A stretch of DNA of 64,000 bases from CAIWHR01 sp039931775 (lineage in GTDB: Bacteria > Pseudomonadota > Gammaproteobacteria > Burkholderiales > Casimicrobiaceae), in NCBI GenBank assembly GCA_039931775.1, contig JBDTRG010000129.1, positions 1-64,000 on the forward strand, read 5' to 3'. Numbering within the stretch: position 1 is the first letter of the stretch; each line of letters opens with the position of its first letter. The notes under the pieces were generated by a model. The model was not told where the DNA came from and ran no database searches. It was given only the letters and a program-made list of their open reading frames with translations. Positions 18,569 through 26,120 of the stretch are shown piece by piece. The position numbers were made by a program, and so were the translations under genes.

Positions 18569-18796
18569 ATGACCGCGCTTTGCATCGAATCGAACCTCGC
18601 GGCGCCCGATGAGTTCTACGAACGGCTGATCGCCACGCATCGCGGCCTCTCCGACGACGAGAGCGCGATCGTCAACGCGAAGCTCGTGCTGTTGCTCGCC
18701 AATCACATCGGCGACCCCGCCGTCCTCGCCGAAGCGATGGCGGCCGCGCGCGACGGTGTCGCAAGCGCGCCCGCACCCGAAGGAGAATCGCAATGA
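18569..18796 (+). CDS. DUF2783 small protein
   Basis: 75 residues, starting at ATG 18569 with GAGGA at 18556-18560. The helical core DEFYERLIATHRGLSDDESA and NAKLVLLLANHIGD is typical of DUF2783, a small family that is commonly found between an aromatic hydroxylase and a homogentisate-type dioxygenase gene. The gene overlaps the dioxygenase start by 4 bp (ATGA), so the two are translationally coupled. No enzymatic residues can be named. A chaperone or subunit role for one of its neighbours is a guess. Confidence 0.85.
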   Translation: MTALCIESNLAAPDEFYERLIATHRGLSDDESAIVNAKLVLLLANHIGDPAVLAEAMAAARDGVASAPAPEGESQ

Positions 18797-19926
18797 AGCA
18801 CTACATCCGCTTTCCCCGGGCCGACGGCACCCACAGCCGCCAGGCGCATGCCGATCTTCCCGCCGGAACCTATGAACGCGAGATGGGCAAGGAAGGATTC
18901 TTCGGTCCGGCCGTGCATTTCCACCATCGTCATCCGCCGACCGGATGGACGAATTTTTCGGGCGCGCTCCACCCTCACGCCTACGACCTCAACAAACTGC
19001 CTGCGAACGGCGACTCGCCGTGGGATGCTGCGCCGTTCATGCACAACGGCGACGTGAAGATCCGATGCTGGAAGACCGACCGCGCGATGGACCATCTCGC
19101 CCGGAACCAGGACGGTGACGAGCTATTGTTCGTCCACGACGGCGCCGGCGAGCTCTATTGCGACTGGGGACGCCTCGACTATCGCGACGGCGACTACATC
19201 GTCGTCCCGCGCGGCGCCATGTGGCGGATCGCACCTGCGCTGCCTACGACGATGTTGCTTATCGAATGCACCGAGGGCACGTACACGCTTCCCGAAAAGG
19301 GCATCCTCGGGCCGCATGCGATCTTCGACCCGGCGGTACTCGATGTCCCTGCGATGGACGCAGCGTTCCGCGCGCAGCAGACCGACGACCCGTGGAAGGT
19401 GGTCGTCAAGCGCAGGGGCAGCCTGTCGACGATCGGCTATCCGTTCAATCCGCTCGATGCGGTGGGCTGGCACGGCGATCTTTGCGTCGTGCGCATCAAC
19501 GTGCGGGACATCCGACCGGTGATGAGCCACCGATACCACCTGCCTCCGTCCGCGCACACGACATTCGTCGGCAGCAACTTCATCGTCTGCACGTTCGTGC
19601 CGCGCCCGATCGAGTCCGACCCCGGAGCGCTCAAGGTCCCGTTCTTTCACAACAACGACGACTACGACGAAGTGATCTTCTACCATCGCGGCGACTTCTT
19701 CAGCCGCGACAACATCAAGCCTGGCATGGTCACGCTCCATCCGTGCGGATTCACGCACGGCCCGCATCCGAAGGCGTTCGCCGCGGGGACCGCGCATGCG
19801 CGCAAGGAAACCGACGAGTACGCGGTGATGATCGATGCGCGCTTTCCGCTCGACGTGGCGCCGCTGCCGGAAGGCGTGGAGAATCATGCCTACGTCGATT
19901 CCTGGAAGCCGAAACCGGCGACCTGA
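18793..19926 (+). CDS. Homogentisate 1,2-dioxygenase family protein
   Basis: 377 residues of the cupin-type homogentisate dioxygenase superfamily, about 50 shorter than classical HmgA. Recognisable blocks are HHRHPPTGWTNFSGALHPH near the N-terminus, DELLFVHDGAGELYCDWG, and the metal-binding half DYDEVIFYHRGDFFSR followed by HPCGFTHGPHPKAF. The classical His-x5-Glu iron ligand pair is not plainly conserved (S at the Glu position), so it is probably a paralogue cleaving a homogentisate-like hydroquinone rather than standard HmgA. It would open the ring made by the FAD hydroxylase. No maleylacetoacetate isomerase or fumarylacetoacetase gene follows, so the downstream steps must be encoded elsewhere. 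Confidence 0.8.
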   Translation: MKHYIRFPRADGTHSRQAHADLPAGTYEREMGKEGFFGPAVHFHHRHPPTGWTNFSGALHPHAYDLNKLPANGDSPWDAAPFMHNGDVKIRCWKTDRAMDHLARNQDGDELLFVHDGAGELYCDWGRLDYRDGDYIVVPRGAMWRIAPALPTTMLLIECTEGTYTLPEKGILGPHAIFDPAVLDVPAMDAAFRAQQTDDPWKVVVKRRGSLSTIGYPFNPLDAVGWHGDLCVVRINVRDIRPVMSHRYHLPPSAHTTFVGSNFIVCTFVPRPIESDPGALKVPFFHNNDDYDEVIFYHRGDFFSRDNIKPGMVTLHPCGFTHGPHPKAFAAGTAHARKETDEYAVMIDARFPLDVAPLPEGVENHAYVDSWKPKPAT

Positions 19927-19961
19927 GAGATTTCGATCGATCACAAGGAGCGAGAAGTAAA

Positions 19962-20612
19962 ATGAGATTCGGGACTTGGCGGGATGGAATGCGGGTTGGC
20001 GCGATTCGGGGACTGGCGGCGCTGGTTCTCGTATCGGCGCTCGCCGGCTGTGCGTCGACGTCGATACGGTCGGCGTGGTTCGACCCGAGCTACAAGGGCG
20101 GGTCGTTCAAGCGGATCCTGGTCGCCGGAATCGGCGGCGCGCTCGCCGATCGACGGGTGTTCGAGGATATCTTCGCGCAGAAGCTGAAAGCTGTCGGCGT
20201 CGACGGGCTGCCGGGCTACCAGTTCGCCACCGAGGAAGCGCGGGGCACCGAAGCCTCGTGGAACGCTGCGATCGCGAAGTCGGGCGCGGACGGGCTGTTG
20301 CTCGTCCAGGTGCTTGGAGTCGACACGCGCACGCAGGTCTCGACGATGCTGGTCCCGGCCTCGCCGTGGGGATTCGGCCCGTACGGGGGCTGGTGGGGCG
20401 GGCCGGCGATGGTGGCGGTGCCCGACGTGCAGCAATACGATATCGCCACCGTCGAGACCCGGCTGTTCGACGTCGCGACCAAGCGCCTCGTCTGGGTCGG
20501 GACGACCGAAACCTTCAATCCGAAGACGGTCGCGGCTGAAACGCCCGGATTCGCCGACGTCATCATCGGACAGCTTGCCGCCCGCGGCCTGGTTCCCGGC
20601 GCTTTGAAGTGA
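19962..20612 (+). CDS. Uncharacterised outer-membrane or periplasmic lipoprotein
   Basis: 216 residues from ATG 19962 with AAGGAG at 19945-19950. The signal ends in a lipobox LAGC with the lipidated Cys at residue 30 (VLVSALAGCAST). The mature part begins SIRSAWFDPSYKGGSFKRILV and has alternating beta and helix, with a Gly/Trp-rich loop (WGFGPYGGWWGG) and a C-terminal helix. I do not recognise a named family. It sits between the ring-cleavage gene and an MFS carrier and overlaps the carrier start by 4 bp (GTGA), so it belongs to the same transcription unit. A role at the envelope in uptake of the aromatic substrate is possible, but nothing in the sequence shows it. Confidence 0.75.
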   Translation: MRFGTWRDGMRVGAIRGLAALVLVSALAGCASTSIRSAWFDPSYKGGSFKRILVAGIGGALADRRVFEDIFAQKLKAVGVDGLPGYQFATEEARGTEASWNAAIAKSGADGLLLVQVLGVDTRTQVSTMLVPASPWGFGPYGGWWGGPAMVAVPDVQQYDIATVETRLFDVATKRLVWVGTTETFNPKTVAAETPGFADVIIGQLAARGLVPGALK

Positions 20613-21841
20613 CCGACGCCGACCCGGCGACGGGAAGGGACGCGGCCTCCGACGCGCCTCGCCTATGGCGCGCCGTGAGCGCGCTCGGCGTCGCGCAGAT
20701 CATCTCGTGGGGAACGCTGTTCTACACGATCGCCGTCCTCGGCGCTTCGATGCGCGCCGATACCCATGCCAGCGAAATCGTCCTTTTCGGCGCCTTCACG
20801 GCCGGCCTGTTCCTTTCGGGCCTGGCCTCGCCGTGGATCGGCCGGCGCATCGATTCCCACGGAGGGCGCGGTGTGCTGGCGTCGGGCTCGGTGCTCGGCG
20901 CGCTGGCGATGGCGATTCTTGGCACGGCGCAGGAACCGGTCGCGATGGTCGCCGGGTGGCTGGTCGCGGGCATCGCGATGGCCGCGTGCCTTTACGACCC
21001 GGCGTTCGTCACGCTGCACCAGATCGCCGGAAGTTCCTATCGGCGCGCGGTTACCGCGCTGACCCTCTACGGCGGCTTTGCAAGCACGGTCTTCTGGCCC
21101 CTTTCGCAATACCTGCTCGAGACGACCGGCTGGCGCAACGCGTTTTACCTCTACGCGATCCTCCATCTGACGATTTGCCTGCCGATCCACCTCGCCTGTG
21201 TGCCACCTTTCAGGCGTCCCGCGCGGCATGCCGAGAGCGCCACCACCACGACGGCGTCATCGCATCCGCGCGGCGGCGCAACCTTCGCGTGGCTCGCGAG
21301 CGCGTTTGCGCTGGCCACTTTCATCAGCTCGGCATTGGCCGCTCATCTGATCGAGATGCTGACCGCGACGGGGTTGACGGCACGCGACGCCGTCATGATC
21401 GGCACGCTGGTAGGGCCGATGCAGGTCGCCGGACGAATCATGGAATTTGCCTTCGCAAGGCACCTCCGGGCATTGGCGGTAGGCACGCTTGCGTTCACCC
21501 TGATGGCAATCGCGGTCCTCGTCTTCACGCAGGTTCGCGGCATCTGGATCGTCGCGATCGCATTCGTCATTCCCTATGGGTGGAGCAACGGGGTGATGAC
21601 GATCGTCCGCGGTACCGTACCCGCCGAGTTGTTCGGGCAGCGGGACTACGGCGCGCTGCTCGGCCGACTCGCGCAACCGCAATTCATCGCCAAGGCGTTT
21701 GCGCCGCTTGCGATGACGCTCGTTTTCGCCGTCGATTCGACGCGGGCGATCTCGGTCTATGCGCTCTGCGGTGTGGCCATTGCGGCGCTCGTCGCGTATC
21801 AGTTGGCGCTGCGATCGCGCACCCGCCACCGTCTCCACTGA
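20609..21841 (+). CDS. MFS transporter
   Basis: 410 residues with about 12 hydrophobic segments, including LGVAQIISWGTLFYTIAVLG at the N-terminus and the MFS loop-2 pattern ASPWIGRRIDSHGGRGVL. Major facilitator carriers move small solutes with protons or by exchange in the inner membrane. The gene starts at GTG 20609, overlapping the lipoprotein stop by 4 bp, and ends the aromatic cluster. Import of the aromatic substrate or export of a by-product is the contextual guess. Its last 43 bp overlap the end of the facing minus-strand gene. Confidence 0.88.
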   Translation: MTDADPATGRDAASDAPRLWRAVSALGVAQIISWGTLFYTIAVLGASMRADTHASEIVLFGAFTAGLFLSGLASPWIGRRIDSHGGRGVLASGSVLGALAMAILGTAQEPVAMVAGWLVAGIAMAACLYDPAFVTLHQIAGSSYRRAVTALTLYGGFASTVFWPLSQYLLETTGWRNAFYLYAILHLTICLPIHLACVPPFRRPARHAESATTTTASSHPRGGATFAWLASAFALATFISSALAAHLIEMLTATGLTARDAVMIGTLVGPMQVAGRIMEFAFARHLRALAVGTLAFTLMAIAVLVFTQVRGIWIVAIAFVIPYGWSNGVMTIVRGTVPAELFGQRDYGALLGRLAQPQFIAKAFAPLAMTLVFAVDSTRAISVYALCGVAIAALVAYQLALRSRTRHRLH

Positions 21842-23382
21842 CGGTAGAGGAACATGGGGATGCCGACGATGAGTAAGGTGCCCCAGATCGCCGCGGCATA
21901 AGCGGAGGGAGGGCGCCCGGCGGGCAGCAGATCGGCGTCGCGCAACGCCGCCGGAAAAGGGCGTTCGGGCACGGGTACGACCTGTGGAACCGGGGGTAAC
22001 CGTGAATGGTATTCGCCGGGCGACACCGCCGGCGCGTCGCCGAACACACGACTCGACGGAAATTGCGGCAGGCGGACGAACAGGATCGCCTCGAGGTCCT
22101 CGGAGATCATGCGCGCCAGCTCGCCCGCGGGCTCTGACGTGCCAGTCGGTTTCGACCCGAGTGCAAGGAGGCTCGCGCCGATTTCCTCGAAGGCGGCGGC
22201 CGGCATCAGTCGCGTCTGCTCCTCGTAGAGGTAGTCGAAGGCGGAGGAGGCTTTGGCGACCGATCGCTCTTTGATCGCAAACCAAGGAAATGCCAGCGCC
22301 GCGAGTAGGCGACCGGCCGGCGCGCGCCGCGAAATCTCCCAGCCCAGCAGGCGCAGCACGTCGACGCTGATGCACGCGCAGTTCATCGTCGCGTGACGGT
22401 AGACGAGCTGGTGGCGCCAGAACTGGTTGTACACGCGGTTCAGCGCGGCCTGGACGAGCGCCGGTGCGCGCGCGTCGCGCAAGACCGCGACGATCATGTG
22501 CGACGGCCGGTACCATCCCTGCCCGCTGTTGAGGTCGGCGAGATAGTTGTCCAGCGGAACCGGCGCAGCGAGGATTCCCTTTTCGCTCTCGGTGTCGAGC
22601 GAATAGAAATTGTTCGTCAGCCAGTCGCCGATCGCGCCGCTTTCGTCGGTGGTGCCGGTGACGAGCGCGAAGTGCCCGGCGTGCGCCTCGTCGTCATCGC
22701 CCTGGGCACCGTTGACCATGATGCCGAGCACGGCGCGCCCCGGCGCCACGTCGTTGCGTCCGGCGTCGCGTTCCCACAGCACGCCGGCAGCGAACGGGCT
22801 CCGCGCGCCGCCGGCGGGCTCGCTCCGCATCAGCGCACGCAACGCGAGGGTCGTCGGAACCGTCGCATCCAGCGGTTGCGTGGGCAGCGCCGCGTCGAGC
22901 CTGAAGTCCTCGGGCCACAGGGTGCGTGCCACGATCGCATTGCCGTGGATCGAACCGCGAATCTTCACCGTGCGCTCGTGAAAATACCGCGCCGACGAGG
23001 CGTCGAAATACGATCGGTTGAGCGGCAACTTCGGGGTCAGCGACAGGCCCAGCCTGCCGCCCGCGCATTCGACAGAGGTTGCATCCGGGGACAGGCGCGC
23101 GCCTTCGACGACGTCCGGTGCGCCGACCCAGACGAGCGGTGGATACTCCGGCGGGCTCGAAGGTGCACGCGCGGCGAGCCATCCGCGAAGATCGTCGGCG
23201 ACGCGGACGCCACAGGCAAATGAAGCGACGGGAATGCCGGGCTTTGGAACCGCGATCGTCTCGTGCTCGAAATACCAGAGCGCCTGCCGGATCGTCGGGC
23301 AATCGTCGCAGCGGCCATCGGTCTGCCGGAAATCGGACTGCGGATAGAGGCCGAATCGCAGGGTCGTCAAAGGGACCCGCAC
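21799..23382 (-). CDS. Unknown protein with C-terminal membrane anchor
   Basis: About 527 residues from GTG 23382, 10 bp after the selD stop; a TTG at 23370 (MTTLRFGLYPQSDF) is an equally good start. I recognise no named domain. Conserved-looking blocks include CDDCPTIRQALWYFEHETI, DDDEAHAGHFALVTG and ATMNCACISVDVLRLLGW. A Cys/His pair in such a context could belong to a papain-like or DUF4105-type fold, which is speculative. One membrane helix lies near the C-terminus (AAAIWGTLLIVGIPMFLYRQ), followed by Arg-rich residues, so the bulk probably faces the opposite side from a short cytosolic tail. No N-terminal signal is seen. The stop lies inside the MFS gene (43-bp convergent overlap). Confidence 0.7.
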   Translation of the reverse strand: MRVPLTTLRFGLYPQSDFRQTDGRCDDCPTIRQALWYFEHETIAVPKPGIPVASFACGVRVADDLRGWLAARAPSSPPEYPPLVWVGAPDVVEGARLSPDATSVECAGGRLGLSLTPKLPLNRSYFDASSARYFHERTVKIRGSIHGNAIVARTLWPEDFRLDAALPTQPLDATVPTTLALRALMRSEPAGGARSPFAAGVLWERDAGRNDVAPGRAVLGIMVNGAQGDDDEAHAGHFALVTGTTDESGAIGDWLTNNFYSLDTESEKGILAAPVPLDNYLADLNSGQGWYRPSHMIVAVLRDARAPALVQAALNRVYNQFWRHQLVYRHATMNCACISVDVLRLLGWEISRRAPAGRLLAALAFPWFAIKERSVAKASSAFDYLYEEQTRLMPAAAFEEIGASLLALGSKPTGTSEPAGELARMISEDLEAILFVRLPQFPSSRVFGDAPAVSPGEYHSRLPPVPQVVPVPERPFPAALRDADLLPAGRPPSAYAAAIWGTLLIVGIPMFLYRQWRRWRVRDRSAN

Positions 23383-23392
23383 GTGGAACCGA

Positions 23393-23980
23393 TCAGCGCA
23401 CGCCCACGCGCGCCGCGCCCGGCGTGATCTCGCCGATGACCGTGGCGCGGTCGAATCCCTCGTCCCGGAAGGTGGCGAGGACTGTATCGACGGTCTCCGG
23501 CGCGCACGCGACGAGGAGGCCACCCGAGGTCTGCGGATCGGTGAGGAGCGCTCGCGCGAGGTCGCCTTGCGCGCCGGCAAGCGCGACGTCCGGCCCGTAA
23601 CCCGCCCAGTTGCGTCCCGACGCTCCGGTGACAAGTCCCGTCGCCGCGAGTTCCCGCACGCCGGGGAGCAGCGGAACCTTGTCGAAATCGATTGTCGCGC
23701 CCGCGTTCGACGCGCGGCACATTTCCAGGAGTTGGCCCAGCAGCCCGAATCCGGTGACATCGGTCAGCGCATGGACGCCTGCCCTGTTCGCAAACGCGAT
23801 GCCCGGGGTATTGAGCTGCGTGGTACTGGCGAGCATCGCCGCGTACGCTATCGCCGGCAGCACCGACGTGCCGGATTTGGCAATGATCTGCTGCAACATC
23901 GCCGGCGCGATCTTGCAGCCGCACCCACCCCCATGGCTGAATTGCGTGAGGCGAAGCGGGGCGCGATCGGGGGCGTTCAT
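23393..23980 (-). CDS. selD: Selenide, water dikinase SelD with central deletion (probably inactive)
   Basis: 195 residues against about 350 in normal SelD. The N-terminal catalytic block is intact: THGGGCGCK-type (SHGGGCGCKIAPAMLQQIIAKSG). So is the C-terminal half from AYAAMLASTTQLNTPG through GVHALTDVTGFGLLGQ to TDPQTSGGLLVACAP. Between them SGTSVLP joins directly to AIAYAAMLAS. About 150 residues of the PurM-type ATP-binding domain are missing, including the D-D-A-A-V-Y nucleotide/metal motif and the GGHTIDS block. The frame is kept. SelD makes selenophosphate from selenide and ATP, which seems impossible without this part. No selA, selB or tRNA-Sec is nearby. Start ATG 23980; the frame is open upstream to 24121. 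An assembly error is the alternative. Confidence 0.85.
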   Translation of the reverse strand: MNAPDRAPLRLTQFSHGGGCGCKIAPAMLQQIIAKSGTSVLPAIAYAAMLASTTQLNTPGIAFANRAGVHALTDVTGFGLLGQLLEMCRASNAGATIDFDKVPLLPGVRELAATGLVTGASGRNWAGYGPDVALAGAQGDLARALLTDPQTSGGLLVACAPETVDTVLATFRDEGFDRATVIGEITPGAARVGVR

Positions 23981-24253
23981 CGACGTCGTCGTTGTGGTCG
24001 TCAATCGGAATCGGCCCGGGTATCTTACCGGTGCCCCGGCGGGGGACGTGAGGACCCTGGTTTGCTGCGACGCAATAACGTTGCAAAAATGCCGCTGCCG
24101 GCCCGGACCTTCGAGAGGCAATCCTTTCCTCTAGCGACCGGCTGGCGTAGCATCCACGCAGGGAAAAAACGATCCGGGCCCATTTTCCCATGAACCCGGA
24201 CGGCAAACCCCTGTCGAACGCCGACCGGGACGAGCCACTTGGAGAGTAAGGTT

Positions 24254-26110
24254 TTGAATCCGACGGATATCGTAAATCCCGACTATTTCCATAAAGTCGT
24301 CGATTGTCAGTGGGCCTGTCCGGCCCACACCGCCGTTCCCGAATATATCCGACTGATCGCGGCCGGCCGCTTCGGCGACGCCTACCTCGTCAACTGGCAG
24401 TCCAACGTCTTTCCGGGAATCCTCGGAAGGACCTGCGACCGCCCCTGCGAACCGGCCTGCCGGCGCGGGCGCGTGGAGGAGGGTGGCGACACCACGAAGA
24501 TCAAGCCGGAGCCGGTGGCCATCTGCCGGCTGAAGCGCGTCGCAGCCGATTACAAGGAAGACATCCGCGACGGGCTGCCTTCGCCGGCCACGAAGAAGAA
24601 CGGCAAGCGCATCGCGCTGGTCGGCGCCGGCCCGGCATCGCTGACGGTCGCGCGCGATCTGGCGCCGCTTGGCTACGAATGCGTCGTCTACGATGGCGAC
24701 AAGCGCGCCGGCGGCATGATGCGCACGCAGATTCCGAAGTTTCGGCTCCCGGAAGCGGTGATCGACGAGGAGGTCGGCTACGTGCTCGACCTCGGGGTGA
24801 CGTTCCTTCCCGGCGTGTATGTCGGAAGCCTGGGTGCGCTGGTCGCCGAAGGCTGGGACGCGGTGTTCGTCGGCAGCGGCGCGCCGCGCGGGCGCGACCT
24901 CGATGTGCCGGGACGTAAGGAGGCCGCGGCGAACATCCACATCGGCATCGATTGGCTGTCCAGCGTCTCGTTCGGTCACACGACGAAGATCGGCAGGCGC
25001 GTTGTCGTGCTGGGAGGCGGCAACACCGCGATGGATTGCTGCCGCAGCGCGCGCCGGTTGGGCGGCGAGGACGTCCAGGTGGTCGTCCGCTCGGGCTTCG
25101 ACGAGATGAAGGCCTCGCCCTGGGAGAAGGAGGACGCGGCGCACGAGGGCATTCCGATCCACAATTTCCTCGTGCCGAAATCGTTCACGCTCGAGGCGGG
25201 AAAGCTGACCGGGGTGGACTTCGAAAAGGTCGCCGCGAAGGTCGACGCGAAGGGCCGGCGGCAATTGCTGCCTACCGGCGAGCCGGACGTGCATATGCCC
25301 TGCGACGACGTGCTGGTCGCGATCGGCCAGGAAAACGGTTTCCCGTGGATCGAGCGCGACATCGGCATCGAATTCGACGCGTGGGGCATGCCGGTCGTCG
25401 ACAAGCTGACGATGGCGGCGTCGCGTCCCGGCGTGTTCTTCGGCGGCGACGCAGCGTTCGGCCCGAAGAACATCATCTGGGCCGTCGCGCACGGCCACGA
25501 TGCGGCGATTTCGATCGACAAGTACTGCCGCGGCGAGAACATGGCGAAGCGGCCGCCGCCGCACACGAACCTGATCTCGCAGAAGATGGGCATCCACGAG
25601 TGGAGCTACGACAACGCGATAACGCCGCAAAAGCGCCACAAGGTGCCGCTGAAGGACAAGGTGATCGCGCTCGCCAGCATCCGTGTCGAGGTCGAGCTCG
25701 GCTTCGACATGAAGCAGGCCTACGCGGAAACGCAGCGGTGCCTGAACTGCGACGTGCAGACCGTCTTCAACGACAAGCTTTGCATCGAGTGCGATGCCTG
25801 CGTCGACATCTGCCCGATGGACTGCATCACGTTCACCGAGAACGGCGAGGAGGCCGAGCTGCGCCCGCGATTGCTGGCGCCGGCGCTGAACCTGACCCAG
25901 GATCTCTACGTGTCGGTGCCGCTCAAGACCGGGCGCATCATGGCGAAGGACGAGGACGTCTGCCTGCACTGCGGACTTTGCGCGGAGCGGTGCCCGACCG
26001 GCGCCTGGGACATGCAGAAATTCCTGCTCATCATGGCGCATGCCGGTGAAGTCACGAATCCCGGTTCAGCTCACCGACCGCCGGCGCCCGTGTCGCAGGC
26101 GGCCGATTGA
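24254..26110 (+). CDS. NAD(P)-binding FAD/Fe-S subunit of 2-oxoacid oxidoreductase complex
   Basis: 618 residues from TTG 24254, chosen because GGAG at 24241-24244 sits 9 bp before it. The protein is of the glutamate-synthase small-subunit type. It has an N-terminal Cys cluster (CQWACPAHTAVPEYI, GRTCDRPCEPACRRGR), FAD motif IALVGAGPASLTVARDLAPLG, NAD(P) motif VVVLGGGNTAMDCCR, and GDAAFGPKNIIWAVAHG near the FAD C-terminal site. It adds a C-terminal two-[4Fe-4S] ferredoxin module (CIECDACVDICPMDC and CLHCGLCAERCPTGAW). Such subunits carry electrons between NAD(P)H and the ferredoxin-type oxidoreductase encoded by the next two genes. In Thauera/Azoarcus-like relatives this arrangement serves anaerobic aromatic or 2-oxoglutarate metabolism (established for related enzymes; inferred here). 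Confidence 0.85.
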   Translation: MNPTDIVNPDYFHKVVDCQWACPAHTAVPEYIRLIAAGRFGDAYLVNWQSNVFPGILGRTCDRPCEPACRRGRVEEGGDTTKIKPEPVAICRLKRVAADYKEDIRDGLPSPATKKNGKRIALVGAGPASLTVARDLAPLGYECVVYDGDKRAGGMMRTQIPKFRLPEAVIDEEVGYVLDLGVTFLPGVYVGSLGALVAEGWDAVFVGSGAPRGRDLDVPGRKEAAANIHIGIDWLSSVSFGHTTKIGRRVVVLGGGNTAMDCCRSARRLGGEDVQVVVRSGFDEMKASPWEKEDAAHEGIPIHNFLVPKSFTLEAGKLTGVDFEKVAAKVDAKGRRQLLPTGEPDVHMPCDDVLVAIGQENGFPWIERDIGIEFDAWGMPVVDKLTMAASRPGVFFGGDAAFGPKNIIWAVAHGHDAAISIDKYCRGENMAKRPPPHTNLISQKMGIHEWSYDNAITPQKRHKVPLKDKVIALASIRVEVELGFDMKQAYAETQRCLNCDVQTVFNDKLCIECDACVDICPMDCITFTENGEEAELRPRLLAPALNLTQDLYVSVPLKTGRIMAKDEDVCLHCGLCAERCPTGAWDMQKFLLIMAHAGEVTNPGSAHRPPAPVSQAAD

Positions 26111-26120
26111 AAACAGTTCG

